Counted from the stretch's first letter, positions 32,183-41,793 are shown. The stretch is 64,000 bases of DNA from Ensifer adhaerens (GCA_900215285.1 OCMG01000004.1:1596001-1660000), one strand, 5' to 3'. Translations and numbers: made by a program. The notes: generated by a model not told the origin, from the letters alone.

Positions 32183-33106
32183 GTGACTGGGTTTCAGCAT
32201 TTCCTCGGGGGACTGGTTTTGACGGGTGCCATCAATTTCTCGGCAGCGAAGGCTGCGACGCCGGTTCAGCGGCCGGTTCGGGCGATCCTTGCAGCATGTG
32301 CTGTCGGCGGCCTCATGACGCTGGCCAGCTGCGCGTCCACGAATATGCCGGACGACACGATCCGCATCGATCGGGCGCAGGGTTCCGAAGAAAACATCAA
32401 CTCGCTGACAGCCGTCATCAACTCCAATCCGAACGATCCGGAAGCCTACAACTCGCGCGGCTCGGCGCTGGGCAAGGCCGGTCGCTTCCGCGATGCGATG
32501 AACGACTTCAACAAGGCGATCGCGCTCAATCCCCGCTACTATCAGGCCTATGCCAACCGAGCGCTGGTCGAGCGCAGCATGGGCAAGCAGGTCGAGGCAG
32601 CGCAGGATTATACGACGGCCTTGCAGATCAATCCGCGCTATGACGTTGCCTATATCGGTCGCGGCGATATCTATCGTCTTGCCAACCGGCTGAACGAAGC
32701 GCTGGCGGATTTCAACAAGGCCATCGAGCTGGACACGACGGATGGCCGCGCCTATCACCGCCGTGGTCTGATCTATCAGCGCATGAACCAGCATGCGAAA
32801 GCGATCGACGATTTCTCGACTGCCATCTCGCTGTCGCCCACGGCACCGGAACCCTATAATGGCCGGGGTATCTCATATCTCGCCACGGGTGATCTGGATA
32901 ACGCCTTCTCGGATTTCAATCACGCGATCGATCTCGACGGGAAGCTTGCCGAATCCTGGGCAAACCAGGCGCTCGTCTACGAAAAGCGCGGCAACATGCA
33001 GATGGCCTACAAGTCCTACTCGCATGCGCTGCAGCTTGATCCGAAGTATCAGCCCGCGCGCGACGGTGTCGATCGGACACGCGGAGCCATGGGCGGCGCA
33101 GGCTGA
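32183..33106 (+). CDS. TPR-repeat lipoprotein (NlpI-like)
   Basis: 307 residues as given from GTG 32183. A lipobox LASC puts the acylated Cys at about residue 50, which is late for a signal peptide, so translation may really start further in (around the hydrophobic VQRPVRAILAACAVGG segment). After the Cys, six tetratricopeptide repeats run from about 75 to 290 (repeating YNSRG...ALNP pattern). The protein is probably an envelope lipoprotein that scaffolds cell-wall enzymes, as NlpI does; that role is inferred from family resemblance only. Gene order next to rpsU gives no further hint. Confidence 0.85.
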   Translation: MTGFQHFLGGLVLTGAINFSAAKAATPVQRPVRAILAACAVGGLMTLASCASTNMPDDTIRIDRAQGSEENINSLTAVINSNPNDPEAYNSRGSALGKAGRFRDAMNDFNKAIALNPRYYQAYANRALVERSMGKQVEAAQDYTTALQINPRYDVAYIGRGDIYRLANRLNEALADFNKAIELDTTDGRAYHRRGLIYQRMNQHAKAIDDFSTAISLSPTAPEPYNGRGISYLATGDLDNAFSDFNHAIDLDGKLAESWANQALVYEKRGNMQMAYKSYSHALQLDPKYQPARDGVDRTRGAMGGAG

Positions 33107-33128
33107 TATCCGCACGGATATTCCAAAA

Positions 33129-33192
33129 GCCCGGCGCCAGCGCCGGGCAAATACGTTAAAGGCCGCAGCGGTTTCCACCACGCGGCCTTTAA
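33129..33192. terminator. Two hairpins forming a bidirectional terminator
   Basis: First hairpin GCCCGGCGCC/AGCGCCGGGC at 33129-33148. Second hairpin TTAAAGGCCGC (33156-33166) with GCGGCCTTTAA (33182-33192), a perfect 11-bp stem with flanking A and T runs suited to both strands. They separate the convergent TPR lipoprotein and cytochrome oxidase subunit IV genes. Confidence 0.75.
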
Positions 33193-33215
33193 ACATTTCT
33201 GTCTGTCCTCGCTGA

Positions 33216-33437
33216 TCAGAACAGCAGGATGCCGCCGACGCTCAGGATGATGAAGAGCAGGACGGAGAAGATGAAGCCGGCGGAGGTGAAGAAGCCGACG
33301 GCCATGGCGATTAGCAGAAACACGACATGCATCGTGCCGTATTTCGCGCCCTTGATGAAAAGATCGTAGCTCTTTTCATGTTCCTTGTAGTCCATCGGCG
33401 CGCCGAGTTCGACCGGACCGGACTGATGTTCTGCCAT
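33216..33437 (-). CDS. aa3-type cytochrome c oxidase subunit IV
   Basis: 73 residues with an N-terminal soluble part (MAEHQSGPVELGAPMDYKEH) and one or two C-terminal membrane segments (about 35-55 and 56-73). The MDYKEHEKSYDLFI stretch is characteristic of the small bacterial subunit IV that packs against subunits I and III in alphaproteobacterial aa3 oxidases. The other oxidase genes are not in the window. GAGGAAAT precedes the ATG. Confidence 0.9.
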   Translation of the reverse strand: MAEHQSGPVELGAPMDYKEHEKSYDLFIKGAKYGTMHVVFLLIAMAVGFFTSAGFIFSVLLFIILSVGGILLF

Positions 33438-33593
33438 GATTTCCTCTCCTCATCTCGAAAATGCGCCCCGTCCCCTCCGGATTGACGCATGTCATCGTTA
33501 GTATGAGAAATTACATAAAGAGAGGAACTTGGCAATGGTGGCGGAGTGTCGCTGGGGTGCGCGCACGCGCAAGCCTATGTTCCACTAGGCCGT

Positions 33594-34058
33594 CTAGTCC
33601 AACATCCGGATAACTTTTATGGGACCGTTGATGAGCAACTCCCACCATATGGGTATGCCCTTGATCGACGGGGGCAAAGAAGTTTCGTCCCCGTTATAGG
33701 GCCGTGCATTTTCCCAATAAAATGCAGCCTGATCAATGCCCGGCATTACACCAGACGCATTTAGTGGAACTGCATAGATGGCTGAATTGCCGACCATCTC
33801 CACTTGGTAGAGATATTCTAGGTGCTTCTGTTCCCGTTCGCGATACTCGCGAGCAGCGTCCTCTGTAGGTAGGGCATATGTACAATCGAGGCGTGAGGGA
33901 CTTTCTGGCATTCTTGCTTGCCTGACATTTTCGAAGTCCATTTCGCGTATGAAAAAGTTATGGCGATACGCCAATTTACGAACATTTCTGCCCCAGTTCC
34001 CGGGGAGAATTATACTTCCATCACCAAGAGGGATTAGGCAGCAATGAAAAAGTTCCAA
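33594..34058 (-). CDS. Orphan protein of unknown function (PGNWGR motif)
   Basis: 154 residues. The start LFHCCLIPLGDGSIILPGNW resembles DUF2441-type proteins, some of which look like degenerate ADP-ribosyltransferases (RES/DUF2441), but I cannot confirm this. The rest (LPTEDAAREYREREQKHLEYLYQVEMV) fits that family's helical middle. The gene and flanks 33560-34150 are visibly richer in A/T than their neighbours and use codons such as ATA and TTA that neighbours avoid, suggesting recent transfer. It has no obvious operon partner. Confidence 0.6.
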   Translation of the reverse strand: MELFHCCLIPLGDGSIILPGNWGRNVRKLAYRHNFFIREMDFENVRQARMPESPSRLDCTYALPTEDAAREYREREQKHLEYLYQVEMVGNSAIYAVPLNASGVMPGIDQAAFYWENARPYNGDETSLPPSIKGIPIWWELLINGPIKVIRMLD

Positions 34059-34151
34059 AGCAACAACCTATATTGTCTGTATTCGCACAATTTTAGCGGC
34101 GCGATCTAAATGGCGTCAAGACTGCTGGCTCGATGATGACATATCTTGTGT

Positions 34152-37100
34152 CTACTCCGCCGCCACCCGCACTTCCGGCTTCGGCGAATCGATCTCCCGC
34201 TCCATCTCAGCCATCCGTGCCAGAACCTCCTTCGCAGCCTTCTCCTTCACATGGCCGAAGCCGCGGATCTTTTCGGCGGCTGCGACAAGGTCGCCGACCG
34301 CCTGCGCATTCGCGGCGTTGAGCTTGCCCGAAACCCGACCCAGCAGCGCTTCGAAATCGGCGATCATCTGCCGTTCCATCTTGCGCTCGTCGGTGTAGCC
34401 GAAGATGTCGAGCGGGGTGCCGCGCAAGACCTTGAACTTGGCGAGTGCATTCAGCGCGCCCATCATCCACGGACCGTAGGAGGCCTTCACCAGATGGCCT
34501 TGCTTGTCCTTCTTGGCGAAGAGCGGCGGGGCCATGTGGAATTCGAGGCGGTCCCAGTCGGAGAATTGTTCGGACAGGCGCTTCTCGAAAGCGCCGTCGG
34601 TGAAGAGGCGGGCGGTTTCGTATTCGTCCTTGATGGCCATCAGCTTGCCGAGGCTGCGGGCAGCGGCGAGCGTGACCGGGCCGGCGGAGCCTGTGGCGCG
34701 GATTTCGGCCTCGCGAACGGGTGCGATGGCCTTCTCGAAGCGGCGGGCGTAGCGGGTGTTCTGATAGGCGGTGAGATGCGCCTTCATGCGCTCGATCGCC
34801 TCGTCGGCGGTTTCCGCGCGCGGGGCTTCGTGGTGGTGGTCGCGATAGATGGCAGTGACGGCGGCGGGATCGTTTCCGGCGATGCGGCCCCAGCGGAAGG
34901 CGGCGATGTTCATATCCACCGCTTCGCCATTGAGGCGGATGGCTTCTTCCACCGATTCGGGGGAAAGCGGCAGGCCGCCGAGCTGGCTGGCATAGCCGAG
35001 CATGAACATGTTGGCGGCGAGCGCATTGGCGAAGAGTTCGCGCGCGGCCTCGTCGGCATCGAAGAAGCGGGTTGTTGCTTCGCCGGCGGACTTGCGGATG
35101 GTCTTCTTCATCAGCTCGGCCGGGAAGGAGAAGTCCGGATTGCGGGTGAAGCCGCCGGGCATGATTTCGGCAGTGTTGGCGATGAAGAGCGTCTTGTCTT
35201 CGGTGACGGTGGCCAGCACCTTCTTGGAGGCCGAGACGGCGAGATCGCAGCCGAGCACCAGGTCCGAACGTCCGGCGGGGATACGGATCGCGGTGATCGC
35301 GTCCGGGGTCTTGGCGATGCGCAAATGGGTCAGCACCGCGCCGCCCTTCTGGGCCAGGCCCGCCATGTCGATGAGGCCGCAGCCCTTTTCCTCGATATGG
35401 GCGGCCATGCCGAGAATCTGGCCGATTGTGACGACGCCCGTGCCGCCAATGCCGGCGACGATGGCAGCCCAGCCGTCATCGAGCGAGGCGATGGCGGGTG
35501 CTGGCAGGTTCGCGAAGAGGCTGTCGAAGCCGCTTGCATCTTTTGCCTTGGCTTCCGCCTTGCGCAGCTTGCCGCCATGCACTGTGACGAAGGAGGGACA
35601 GAAGCCGTCGACGCAGGAGAAGTCCTTGTTGCAGCTCGACTGGTCGACCTTGCGCTTGCGGCCGAAGGCGGTCTCGACCGGCTGGATGGAGACGCAGTTG
35701 GATTTCACGCCGCAATCGCCGCAGCCTTCGCAGACAGCTTCGTTGATGAAGGCGCGCTTGTTGGGATCGGGGAAGGTGCCGCGCTTGCGGCGGCGGCGCT
35801 TTTCGGCCGCACAGGTCTGGTCATAGATGAGGACAGTGACGCCGGGAATGTCGCGCAACTCGCGCTGCACGTCGTCCATGTCGCGGCGATGGTTGAAGGT
35901 GGTGCCCTTCGGCCAGTCGATGCCCGGAGGATATTTATCCGGCTCGTCGGAGACGACGGCGATGCGCTTCACGCCTTCCGCCGCAAGCTGGCGGGCGATC
36001 TGGTCGACGGTCGCGCCGCTTTCGACATGCTGGCCGCCGGTCATGGCGACCGCGTCATTATAGAGGATCTTGTAGGTGATGTTCGTGCCGGCGGACAGCG
36101 CAAAGCGGATGGCGAGCGAGCCGGAATGGGCATAGGTGCCGTCGCCGAGGTTCTGGAAGATGTGGCCGCGATCGGAGAAGGGGGCGACGCCCACCCATTG
36201 CGCGCCTTCGCCGCCCATCTGGGTGAAGCCGACCGTGTTGCGGTCCATCCAGATCGACATGAAATGACAGCCGATGCCGGCGGCGGCGACCGAGCCTTCC
36301 GGCACCTTGGTCGAGGAATTGTGCGGACAGCCGGAGCAGAAGAAGGGCGTGCGGATATTGCCGTCGGCAATGCTGGCGATCATCGCCTGCGCCTGCTTCA
36401 GGCGCGCCGTGCGGGCGGAGATTTCGTCAGAGGGGCCGATATAGCGGGTGATGCGTTCGCCAAAGGCAATGGCGATGTCATTGGGATCGAGCGCGCCTTT
36501 CACGGGGAAGAGCCAGTCGCCGCGCTCGTCGCGCTTGCCGACGATCATCGGCTGGCCGGCGGTGCCGTAAAGCGCTTCGCGCAGCTGTGTTTCGATGAGC
36601 GAGCGCTTTTCCTCTACGACGATAATTTCTGTGAGGCCGGTTGAAAAATCCTTCACGTCGTCGAGATCGAGCGGCCATGTGCAGCCGACCTTGAAGAGGC
36701 GTATGCCGAGGCGGTTTGCCTCTTCCTCGCCGATGCCGAGATTGGAGAAGGCCTGCAGGACGTCGAGATAGCTCTTGCCGGTCGAGATGATGCCGAGCTT
36801 CGGGGCTTCTCCGCCCGACCAGACGATCTTGTTGAGCCCGTTTGCGCGGATGAAGAGATTGGCGGCGGCGCGTTTGTATTCGTGCAGCCGCGCTTCCTGG
36901 CCGAGAAAGTCGATGTCGTTGAGGCGGATATGGATGCCGCCGGGAGGCCCCTCGAACGGGGGCGTGACGATGTCGAGGCGGTTGAGACCGGCATTCACTG
37001 AAGCCGTGGACTCGACATTGTCCTTCACGCATTTCAGCGCCACCCAGCAGCCGGAATAACGGCTGAGCGCGTAGCCGAGAAGTCCGTAATCGATGATTTC

Positions 37101-37628
37101 CTGGACACCGGCGGGGTTCAGGATCGGCATCATGTAGTCGACGAAGTTGAACTCCGTCTGGTGGGCGTTGGTGGAGGATTCGGCCGTGTGGTCGTCGCCC
37201 ATCAGGACGAGGACGCCGCCGTTGGGGGAGGTGCCTGCAAGGTTGGCGTGGCGGAAGACGTCGCCGGCGCGGTCGACGCCCGGACCCTTGCCATACCAGA
37301 GGCCGAAGACGCCATCATATTTGCCGTGGCCGTCGAGGCCGGCCTGCTGCGAACCCCAGACGGCTGTGGCGGCCAGCTCCTCGTTGAGGCCTGGGGTGAA
37401 GGTAATCTGGTGAGCGGTGAGCTGCTTCTTCGCCTTCATGAACTGGCTGTCGAGCCCGCCGAGCGGCGAGCCACGGTAGCCGGAAATGAAGCCGGCGGTG
37501 TTGAGGCCCGCGGCCTTGTCGGCCTCCTGCTGCATCATCATCATCCGCGCGATGGCCTGCGCGCCGGTCAGATACACCCGGTTGCGCGAAAGGTCGTATT
37601 TGTCCTCGAGCGAGATTTTCTGATGCAT
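34152..37628 (-). CDS. Indolepyruvate ferredoxin oxidoreductase family protein (fused alpha/beta)
   Basis: 1158 residues. Thiamine-diphosphate enzyme that decarboxylates aryl- or other 2-oxoacids to acyl-CoA. In order: the pyrimidine-binding domain (YRGSPLGGLD near 50), the TPP-binding domain (CPHNSSTKVPEG near 440), a ferredoxin-like Cys cluster (CEGCGDCGVKSNC with a later SSCNKDFSC, about 640-690) and the gamma-type domain (GIGGTGVVTIGQILG near 735). IorA and IorB are fused, as in many Proteobacteria. The start is ATG 37628 with GGGAGGA 7 nt upstream; the earlier in-frame start at 37643 is less likely. It is divergent from the TRAP permease genes. Confidence 0.93.
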   Translation of the reverse strand: MHQKISLEDKYDLSRNRVYLTGAQAIARMMMMQQEADKAAGLNTAGFISGYRGSPLGGLDSQFMKAKKQLTAHQITFTPGLNEELAATAVWGSQQAGLDGHGKYDGVFGLWYGKGPGVDRAGDVFRHANLAGTSPNGGVLVLMGDDHTAESSTNAHQTEFNFVDYMMPILNPAGVQEIIDYGLLGYALSRYSGCWVALKCVKDNVESTASVNAGLNRLDIVTPPFEGPPGGIHIRLNDIDFLGQEARLHEYKRAAANLFIRANGLNKIVWSGGEAPKLGIISTGKSYLDVLQAFSNLGIGEEEANRLGIRLFKVGCTWPLDLDDVKDFSTGLTEIIVVEEKRSLIETQLREALYGTAGQPMIVGKRDERGDWLFPVKGALDPNDIAIAFGERITRYIGPSDEISARTARLKQAQAMIASIADGNIRTPFFCSGCPHNSSTKVPEGSVAAAGIGCHFMSIWMDRNTVGFTQMGGEGAQWVGVAPFSDRGHIFQNLGDGTYAHSGSLAIRFALSAGTNITYKILYNDAVAMTGGQHVESGATVDQIARQLAAEGVKRIAVVSDEPDKYPPGIDWPKGTTFNHRRDMDDVQRELRDIPGVTVLIYDQTCAAEKRRRRKRGTFPDPNKRAFINEAVCEGCGDCGVKSNCVSIQPVETAFGRKRKVDQSSCNKDFSCVDGFCPSFVTVHGGKLRKAEAKAKDASGFDSLFANLPAPAIASLDDGWAAIVAGIGGTGVVTIGQILGMAAHIEEKGCGLIDMAGLAQKGGAVLTHLRIAKTPDAITAIRIPAGRSDLVLGCDLAVSASKKVLATVTEDKTLFIANTAEIMPGGFTRNPDFSFPAELMKKTIRKSAGEATTRFFDADEAARELFANALAANMFMLGYASQLGGLPLSPESVEEAIRLNGEAVDMNIAAFRWGRIAGNDPAAVTAIYRDHHHEAPRAETADEAIERMKAHLTAYQNTRYARRFEKAIAPVREAEIRATGSAGPVTLAAARSLGKLMAIKDEYETARLFTDGAFEKRLSEQFSDWDRLEFHMAPPLFAKKDKQGHLVKASYGPWMMGALNALAKFKVLRGTPLDIFGYTDERKMERQMIADFEALLGRVSGKLNAANAQAVGDLVAAAEKIRGFGHVKEKAAKEVLARMAEMEREIDSPKPEVRVAAE

Positions 37629-37906
37629 TCGCGGTCCTCCCAAACCTTGAACTTGTCTTCACGCATGTCCGGACGGAAAACCGGTCGCCACTTTCCTGGG
37701 GAATGCGTCCACGGATTGTTCTACCAATGTCTTAGAACGTCAAATCTTTTCAGGCTCCTGCTTTACAGACGCAACGGAGTTGCGGATAACCTTCCCTCGA
37801 AGAGGTAATCTTTCAGACCGGGCCGACCAAGGGAAATAAGCGAAAAGCTTCGGCGCGAGGGTATTGGCGTTTTGCCGCAGGGCAGGGACCTTCAGGGGGA
37901 GAAACA

Positions 37907-38464
37907 ATGGCATTTTTGTTGAGGCTGAGCGCGTTGATCGACGCGATCACGGCCGCGATCGGACGTAGCGTATCCTGGCTGATACTCGTGGCGGTGCTTG
38001 TCAGCGCCGTCAATGCTGTCGTGCGCAAGATATTCGACATGTCGTCCAACGCGTGGCTCGAGCTGCAATGGTATCTGTTCGGGGCTGTTTTCCTGCTGGC
38101 GGCGGCGTACACGCTGCAGAAGAACGAGCATATTCGCATCGACATCCTGTCATCCAGCTGGAGCAAGCGGACGCGTGACATCATCGACCTCGTGCTGCAC
38201 ATCATCTTCCTGGTGCCCTTCTCGTCGCTGATGGTCTATCTTTCCTGGTCGTGGTTCTGGCTTTCCTTCCGGACGGGCGAAGTCTCGGCCAATGCCGGCG
38301 GGCTCATCATCTGGCCGGCCAAGTCCTTCGTGCTGATCGGCTTCATCCTGCTGACGGCGCAGGCCTTCTCCGAAATCATCAAGCGCATCGGCGTTCTGAC
38401 GGGGCGGATCGAGGATCCGCTCGTCGAGGCGAAGCCTGCCGATCATGCCGAGGAGGTGCGCTGA
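37907..38464 (+). CDS. TRAP transporter small permease (DctQ type)
   Basis: 185 residues with four predicted membrane helices (about 17-40, 50-70, 90-112, 130-155). The conserved DctQ feature LELQWYLFGAVFLLAAAYTL is present. It forms the membrane complex with the large permease, whose ATG is 2 nt after this stop. The ATG follows GGGGGAGAAACA. Their periplasmic binding protein is probably the one at 41843-42952. Confidence 0.92.
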   Translation: MAFLLRLSALIDAITAAIGRSVSWLILVAVLVSAVNAVVRKIFDMSSNAWLELQWYLFGAVFLLAAAYTLQKNEHIRIDILSSSWSKRTRDIIDLVLHIIFLVPFSSLMVYLSWSWFWLSFRTGEVSANAGGLIIWPAKSFVLIGFILLTAQAFSEIIKRIGVLTGRIEDPLVEAKPADHAEEVR

Positions 38465-38465
38465 G

Positions 38466-40346
38466 ATGCTGGAATTCCTGGTCGAAAATCTCGCGCCGAT
38501 CATGTTCACGACCGTCATGGTCATGCTTCTGCTCGGCTATCCCGTTGCCTTCACGCTGGCCGCCGGCGGTCTTGCCTTCTTTGCCATCGGCGTCGAATTC
38601 TCGCATCTGTCGCCGTCCATCACCCTGTTCTGGCCGCTCTTGCAGTCGCATCCCGAGCGCATTTACGGGATCATGAACAACGATACGCTGCTGGCGATCC
38701 CCTTCTTCACCTTCATGGGGATCATTCTCGAGCGGTCGCGCATGGCCGAAGACCTGCTCGACACGATCGGCCAGCTTTTCGGGCCGATCCGCGGCGGGCT
38801 TGCCTATGCGGTCGTTCTTGTCGGCGCGCTGCTGGGCGCCACGACGGGCGTGGTCGCGGCCTCGGTCATGGCCATGGGGCTCATCTCCATGCCGATCATG
38901 CTGCGCTACGGCTATAACAAGCCGTTCGTGTCCGGCACGATCGCGGCTTCTGGCACGCTGGCGCAGATCGTTCCGCCGTCGCTTGTTCTCATCGTCATGG
39001 CCGACCAGCTCGGTCGCTCCGTTGGCGACATGTATGTCGGCGCTCTCTATCCGGCATTGCTGATCGTCGCAGCCTACTGCGCCTATGTCTTCATCATCAC
39101 GATGGTAAAGCCGGCCTGGGCGCCGGCGCTGCCGCGCGAGGCGCGCACGCTGGGTGGCGGGGTGACGTCGCTGGCCGTGATGATCGCGATTGCCGTGGCG
39201 CTCTACTATCTCGCCGACTTGGTGCTCTTCACGGGCATTTCGCCGGAATGGCGCATGGTGATTTCGCTGGCGCTGGGCGTCGGCGTCATCTTCCTCATTG
39301 CGCTGGCCAACGACAAGCTCAAGCTCAACATCATCTCGCGGTTGGCCCAGCAAGTGATCATCGTGATGATCCCGCCGCTGGCGCTGATCTTCCTCGTGCT
39401 TGGCACGATCTTCCTCGGCATCGCGACGCCGACGGAAGGCGGGGCGATGGGCTCTGCCGGCGCGCTGATCATGTCGCTTCTGAAAGGGCGGCTGAGCTTT
39501 GCGACGCTGAAGCAGGCGGTCGAATCGACAACGAAGCTTTCGGCTTTCGTGATGATGATCCTCATCGGTTCGCGCGTCTTCGGCCTGACCTTCTATGGCC
39601 TGAACGGCAATCTGTGGATCGAGCATCTGATGCTGTCGCTGCCGGGCGGCGAATACGGGTTCCTGATCGTCGTGACGATTATCGTCTTCATCCTCGGCTG
39701 CTTCCTCGATTTCTTCGAAATCGCCTTCATCATGGTGCCACTGCTGGGGCCGGTTGCCGAAAAGCTGGGCATCGACCTCGTCTGGTTCGGCATCATCCTC
39801 GGCATCAACCTGCAGACGTCGTTCCTGACGCCACCCTTCGGCTTCTCGCTCTTCTACCTGCGTTCCATCGCACCGGTGGGCAACTGGAAGGATCCTGCAA
39901 CCGGGATCACCATGTCCGGCGTGAAGACCTCGGACATCTACAAGGGCGTGTTCCCCTTCATCGTCATCCAGTTCGTGATGATCCTGGTGGTCATAGCCTT
40001 CCCGCAGCTGGTCATGGTCTACAAGAGCGGCGATGTGGTGGTCGATCCGTCGAAGGTCAACATCACCGTGCCCATGTCGTCGCCCGGGGGGGCGCCGGAG
40101 ATGACGCTGCCGCCGCTTGGCGGGGCGGCGGGCAATGGCGGGCTTCCGGGACTTTCGCTGCCGCCCATCGGCGGCGCGCCGCCTGCGGGCTCCGGCGACG
40201 GCAAAGGACAGAGCGGCAACACACTCGGCCTGCCGCCGCTGAACGGTCTCGGCAATCCCCCGGCACCGGCGCCTGCCGATGCGGCCAAGCCGGCGGAGGG
40301 CGCCAAGCCCGCCATCGACCTGAGCCAGCCGCCGAAATTCAATTAG
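38466..40346 (+). CDS. TRAP transporter large permease (DctM type) with Pro/Gly-rich tail
   Basis: 626 residues. Twelve or so membrane helices of the DctM family occupy about 1-515, with the two helix-hairpin regions LGATTGVVAASVMAMGLI (near 125) and ATPTEGGAMGSAGALI (near 320) that form the Na+/substrate path. It is longer than the basic 430-residue DctM, partly because of an extra central helix pair typical of the TakM/FcbT3 subgroup. Residues about 520-626 form a cytoplasmic or periplasmic tail rich in Pro, Gly and Ala with repeated LPPLGG/LPPIGG/LPPLNG units, unusual for the family. The substrate is suggested to be a 2-oxoacid by the nearby TakP-like binding protein. Confidence 0.92.
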   Translation: MLEFLVENLAPIMFTTVMVMLLLGYPVAFTLAAGGLAFFAIGVEFSHLSPSITLFWPLLQSHPERIYGIMNNDTLLAIPFFTFMGIILERSRMAEDLLDTIGQLFGPIRGGLAYAVVLVGALLGATTGVVAASVMAMGLISMPIMLRYGYNKPFVSGTIAASGTLAQIVPPSLVLIVMADQLGRSVGDMYVGALYPALLIVAAYCAYVFIITMVKPAWAPALPREARTLGGGVTSLAVMIAIAVALYYLADLVLFTGISPEWRMVISLALGVGVIFLIALANDKLKLNIISRLAQQVIIVMIPPLALIFLVLGTIFLGIATPTEGGAMGSAGALIMSLLKGRLSFATLKQAVESTTKLSAFVMMILIGSRVFGLTFYGLNGNLWIEHLMLSLPGGEYGFLIVVTIIVFILGCFLDFFEIAFIMVPLLGPVAEKLGIDLVWFGIILGINLQTSFLTPPFGFSLFYLRSIAPVGNWKDPATGITMSGVKTSDIYKGVFPFIVIQFVMILVVIAFPQLVMVYKSGDVVVDPSKVNITVPMSSPGGAPEMTLPPLGGAAGNGGLPGLSLPPIGGAPPAGSGDGKGQSGNTLGLPPLNGLGNPPAPAPADAAKPAEGAKPAIDLSQPPKFN

Positions 40347-40428
40347 GTCTGAACGGTGCAAGGCCGGCCTGTCTGGCCTTGCACGATGTCCTCAGCACGC
40401 CGCGGACTGAAATGGAGTTGACGGTTCC

Positions 40429-41052
40429 ATGGATCATTTTCACCAACTCGGCCTCGTCTATCTGACGTATCTGATCACGGTTGCAAGCCCCGGTCCCAGC
40501 AACATGGCCATCATGGGTGTGGCGATGAACCGGGGGCGGGCCCATGCCGTCGCGCTGGCGCTTGGCGTTTTGACCGGAAGCCTCTGCTGGGCAGGTCTTG
40601 CGGCCGCAGGGATTTCGACGCTGCTGACACGCTATGCCGAGGCTCTGATCGTCATGAAGATCGGTGGCGGGCTCTATCTGCTCTTTCTCGCCTGGAAATC
40701 GGCGAAGTCGGCCCTGTCGGCGAAGCCCGGCGGGTTCTCGGAGGCCGATCCGGCCGGCCGACTGATCTATTACCGGCGCGGCGTGTTGCTTCACCTGACC
40801 AACCCCAAATCCATTCTCGGTTGGGTCGCCATCATGTCGCTCGGCCTTCGGCCCGATGCGCCATCTCATACGCTGGTTGCGATCATCGGAGGCTGTGCTG
40901 CGATCGGTTTCACGATCTTTGTCGGGTATGCGCTGCTCTTTTCCACTGCGGCGATGGCGAATGGTTATCGCAAGGCGCGGCGGGCGATCGAGGGCGCGCT
41001 TGCGCTCGTCTTCGGCTATGCGGGGCTGCGGCTTCTTCTCTCCAAGCCCTGA
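40429..41052 (+). CDS. LysE/RhtB-family amino-acid exporter
   Basis: 207 residues with six predicted membrane helices and the family's N-terminal ASPGPSNMAIMG (about 19-30) motif. It exports amino acids or their analogues; the substrate cannot be told. It lies 82 nt after the TRAP large permease on the same strand, and may be read from the same transcript. Its stop abuts the convergent HAD phosphatase gene with no gap. Confidence 0.9.
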   Translation: MDHFHQLGLVYLTYLITVASPGPSNMAIMGVAMNRGRAHAVALALGVLTGSLCWAGLAAAGISTLLTRYAEALIVMKIGGGLYLLFLAWKSAKSALSAKPGGFSEADPAGRLIYYRRGVLLHLTNPKSILGWVAIMSLGLRPDAPSHTLVAIIGGCAAIGFTIFVGYALLFSTAAMANGYRKARRAIEGALALVFGYAGLRLLLSKP

Positions 41053-41718
41053 TCAGGCTGTGTTTTCAATCATCAGCGCAACCTCGTGCAGGTCATGCGC
41101 CACGACCGTGCAGAACGGGCGGATTTCGTCGGTTGGGTCAAGAAGATCCGGCACCATGACCGCCATCATGCCGGCGGCGTGCGCCGAGCGTATGCCGTTG
41201 TGGCTGTCTTCCAGCGCCAGACAGGTTGCTGGATCGATACCGAGACGGGCGGCGGCGGTCAGGAACGGATCGGGTTCCGGCTTGCCCTTGGCATAATCGC
41301 CCTGGGCAATGATGGCGTGGAAGCGGTGGGTGATATCGAACGCACCGATCTTGTAATCGACCGCCCGGCGGTGCGAAGAGGTCGCAATGGCGCGGGGGAT
41401 CGAAAGTCGGTCCAGCAGGTCGAGGATCTCTACGACGCCGGGCTTGATGGCGAGGCGGAGTTCGAGAAGCGTCTGGTAATGCGAAATCCATGTTTCGCGG
41501 AACGTCTCGGCGTCGAAGGTTTCGCCCAATGCCGCGAGCAGTCTTAACCGGATATCCGGCCACTGGCGGCCGATGAGCGTCTTGAACAGGTCCCACTCAA
41601 CCGTGTGCCCGAAATGCGCGGCGGCGGTGACGGCGGATTCGAAGGAGAGCGTTTCCGTGTTGAACAGAAGGCCGTCCATGTCGAAGATCACGGCGGCCGG
41701 TCGGCGGGGGAGGGACAT
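41053..41718 (-). CDS. HAD-superfamily phosphatase (subfamily IA)
   Basis: 221 residues with all HAD motifs: FDMDGLLFNTE (motif I, nucleophile Asp11), ATSSHRR (motif II), KGKPEPDPFL (motif III Lys) and LEDSHNGI (motif IV). The helical cap domain (about 17-85) indicates a small sugar-phosphate or phosphonate-type substrate. Similar proteins include beta-phosphoglucomutase and 2-deoxyglucose-6-phosphatase; which applies here is unclear. Confidence 0.88.
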   Translation of the reverse strand: MSLPRRPAAVIFDMDGLLFNTETLSFESAVTAAAHFGHTVEWDLFKTLIGRQWPDIRLRLLAALGETFDAETFRETWISHYQTLLELRLAIKPGVVEILDLLDRLSIPRAIATSSHRRAVDYKIGAFDITHRFHAIIAQGDYAKGKPEPDPFLTAAARLGIDPATCLALEDSHNGIRSAHAAGMMAVMVPDLLDPTDEIRPFCTVVAHDLHEVALMIENTA

Positions 41719-41793
41719 CGCGTAATGATTCCTGAAATATCGTTTCAGGATTGTCTCTAGCGATTTTTCGTCTGAATTGTGTGAAAAACAGAT

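Noticed and set aside
34146..36644. 832-residue plus-strand frame opposite the indolepyruvate oxidoreductase
   Set aside because: Antisense shadow; no domain, and the minus-strand gene is unambiguous.
38379..40361. 660-residue minus-strand frame opposite the TRAP large permease
   Set aside because: Antisense shadow with long acidic/basic runs; the membrane helices on the plus strand settle the strand.
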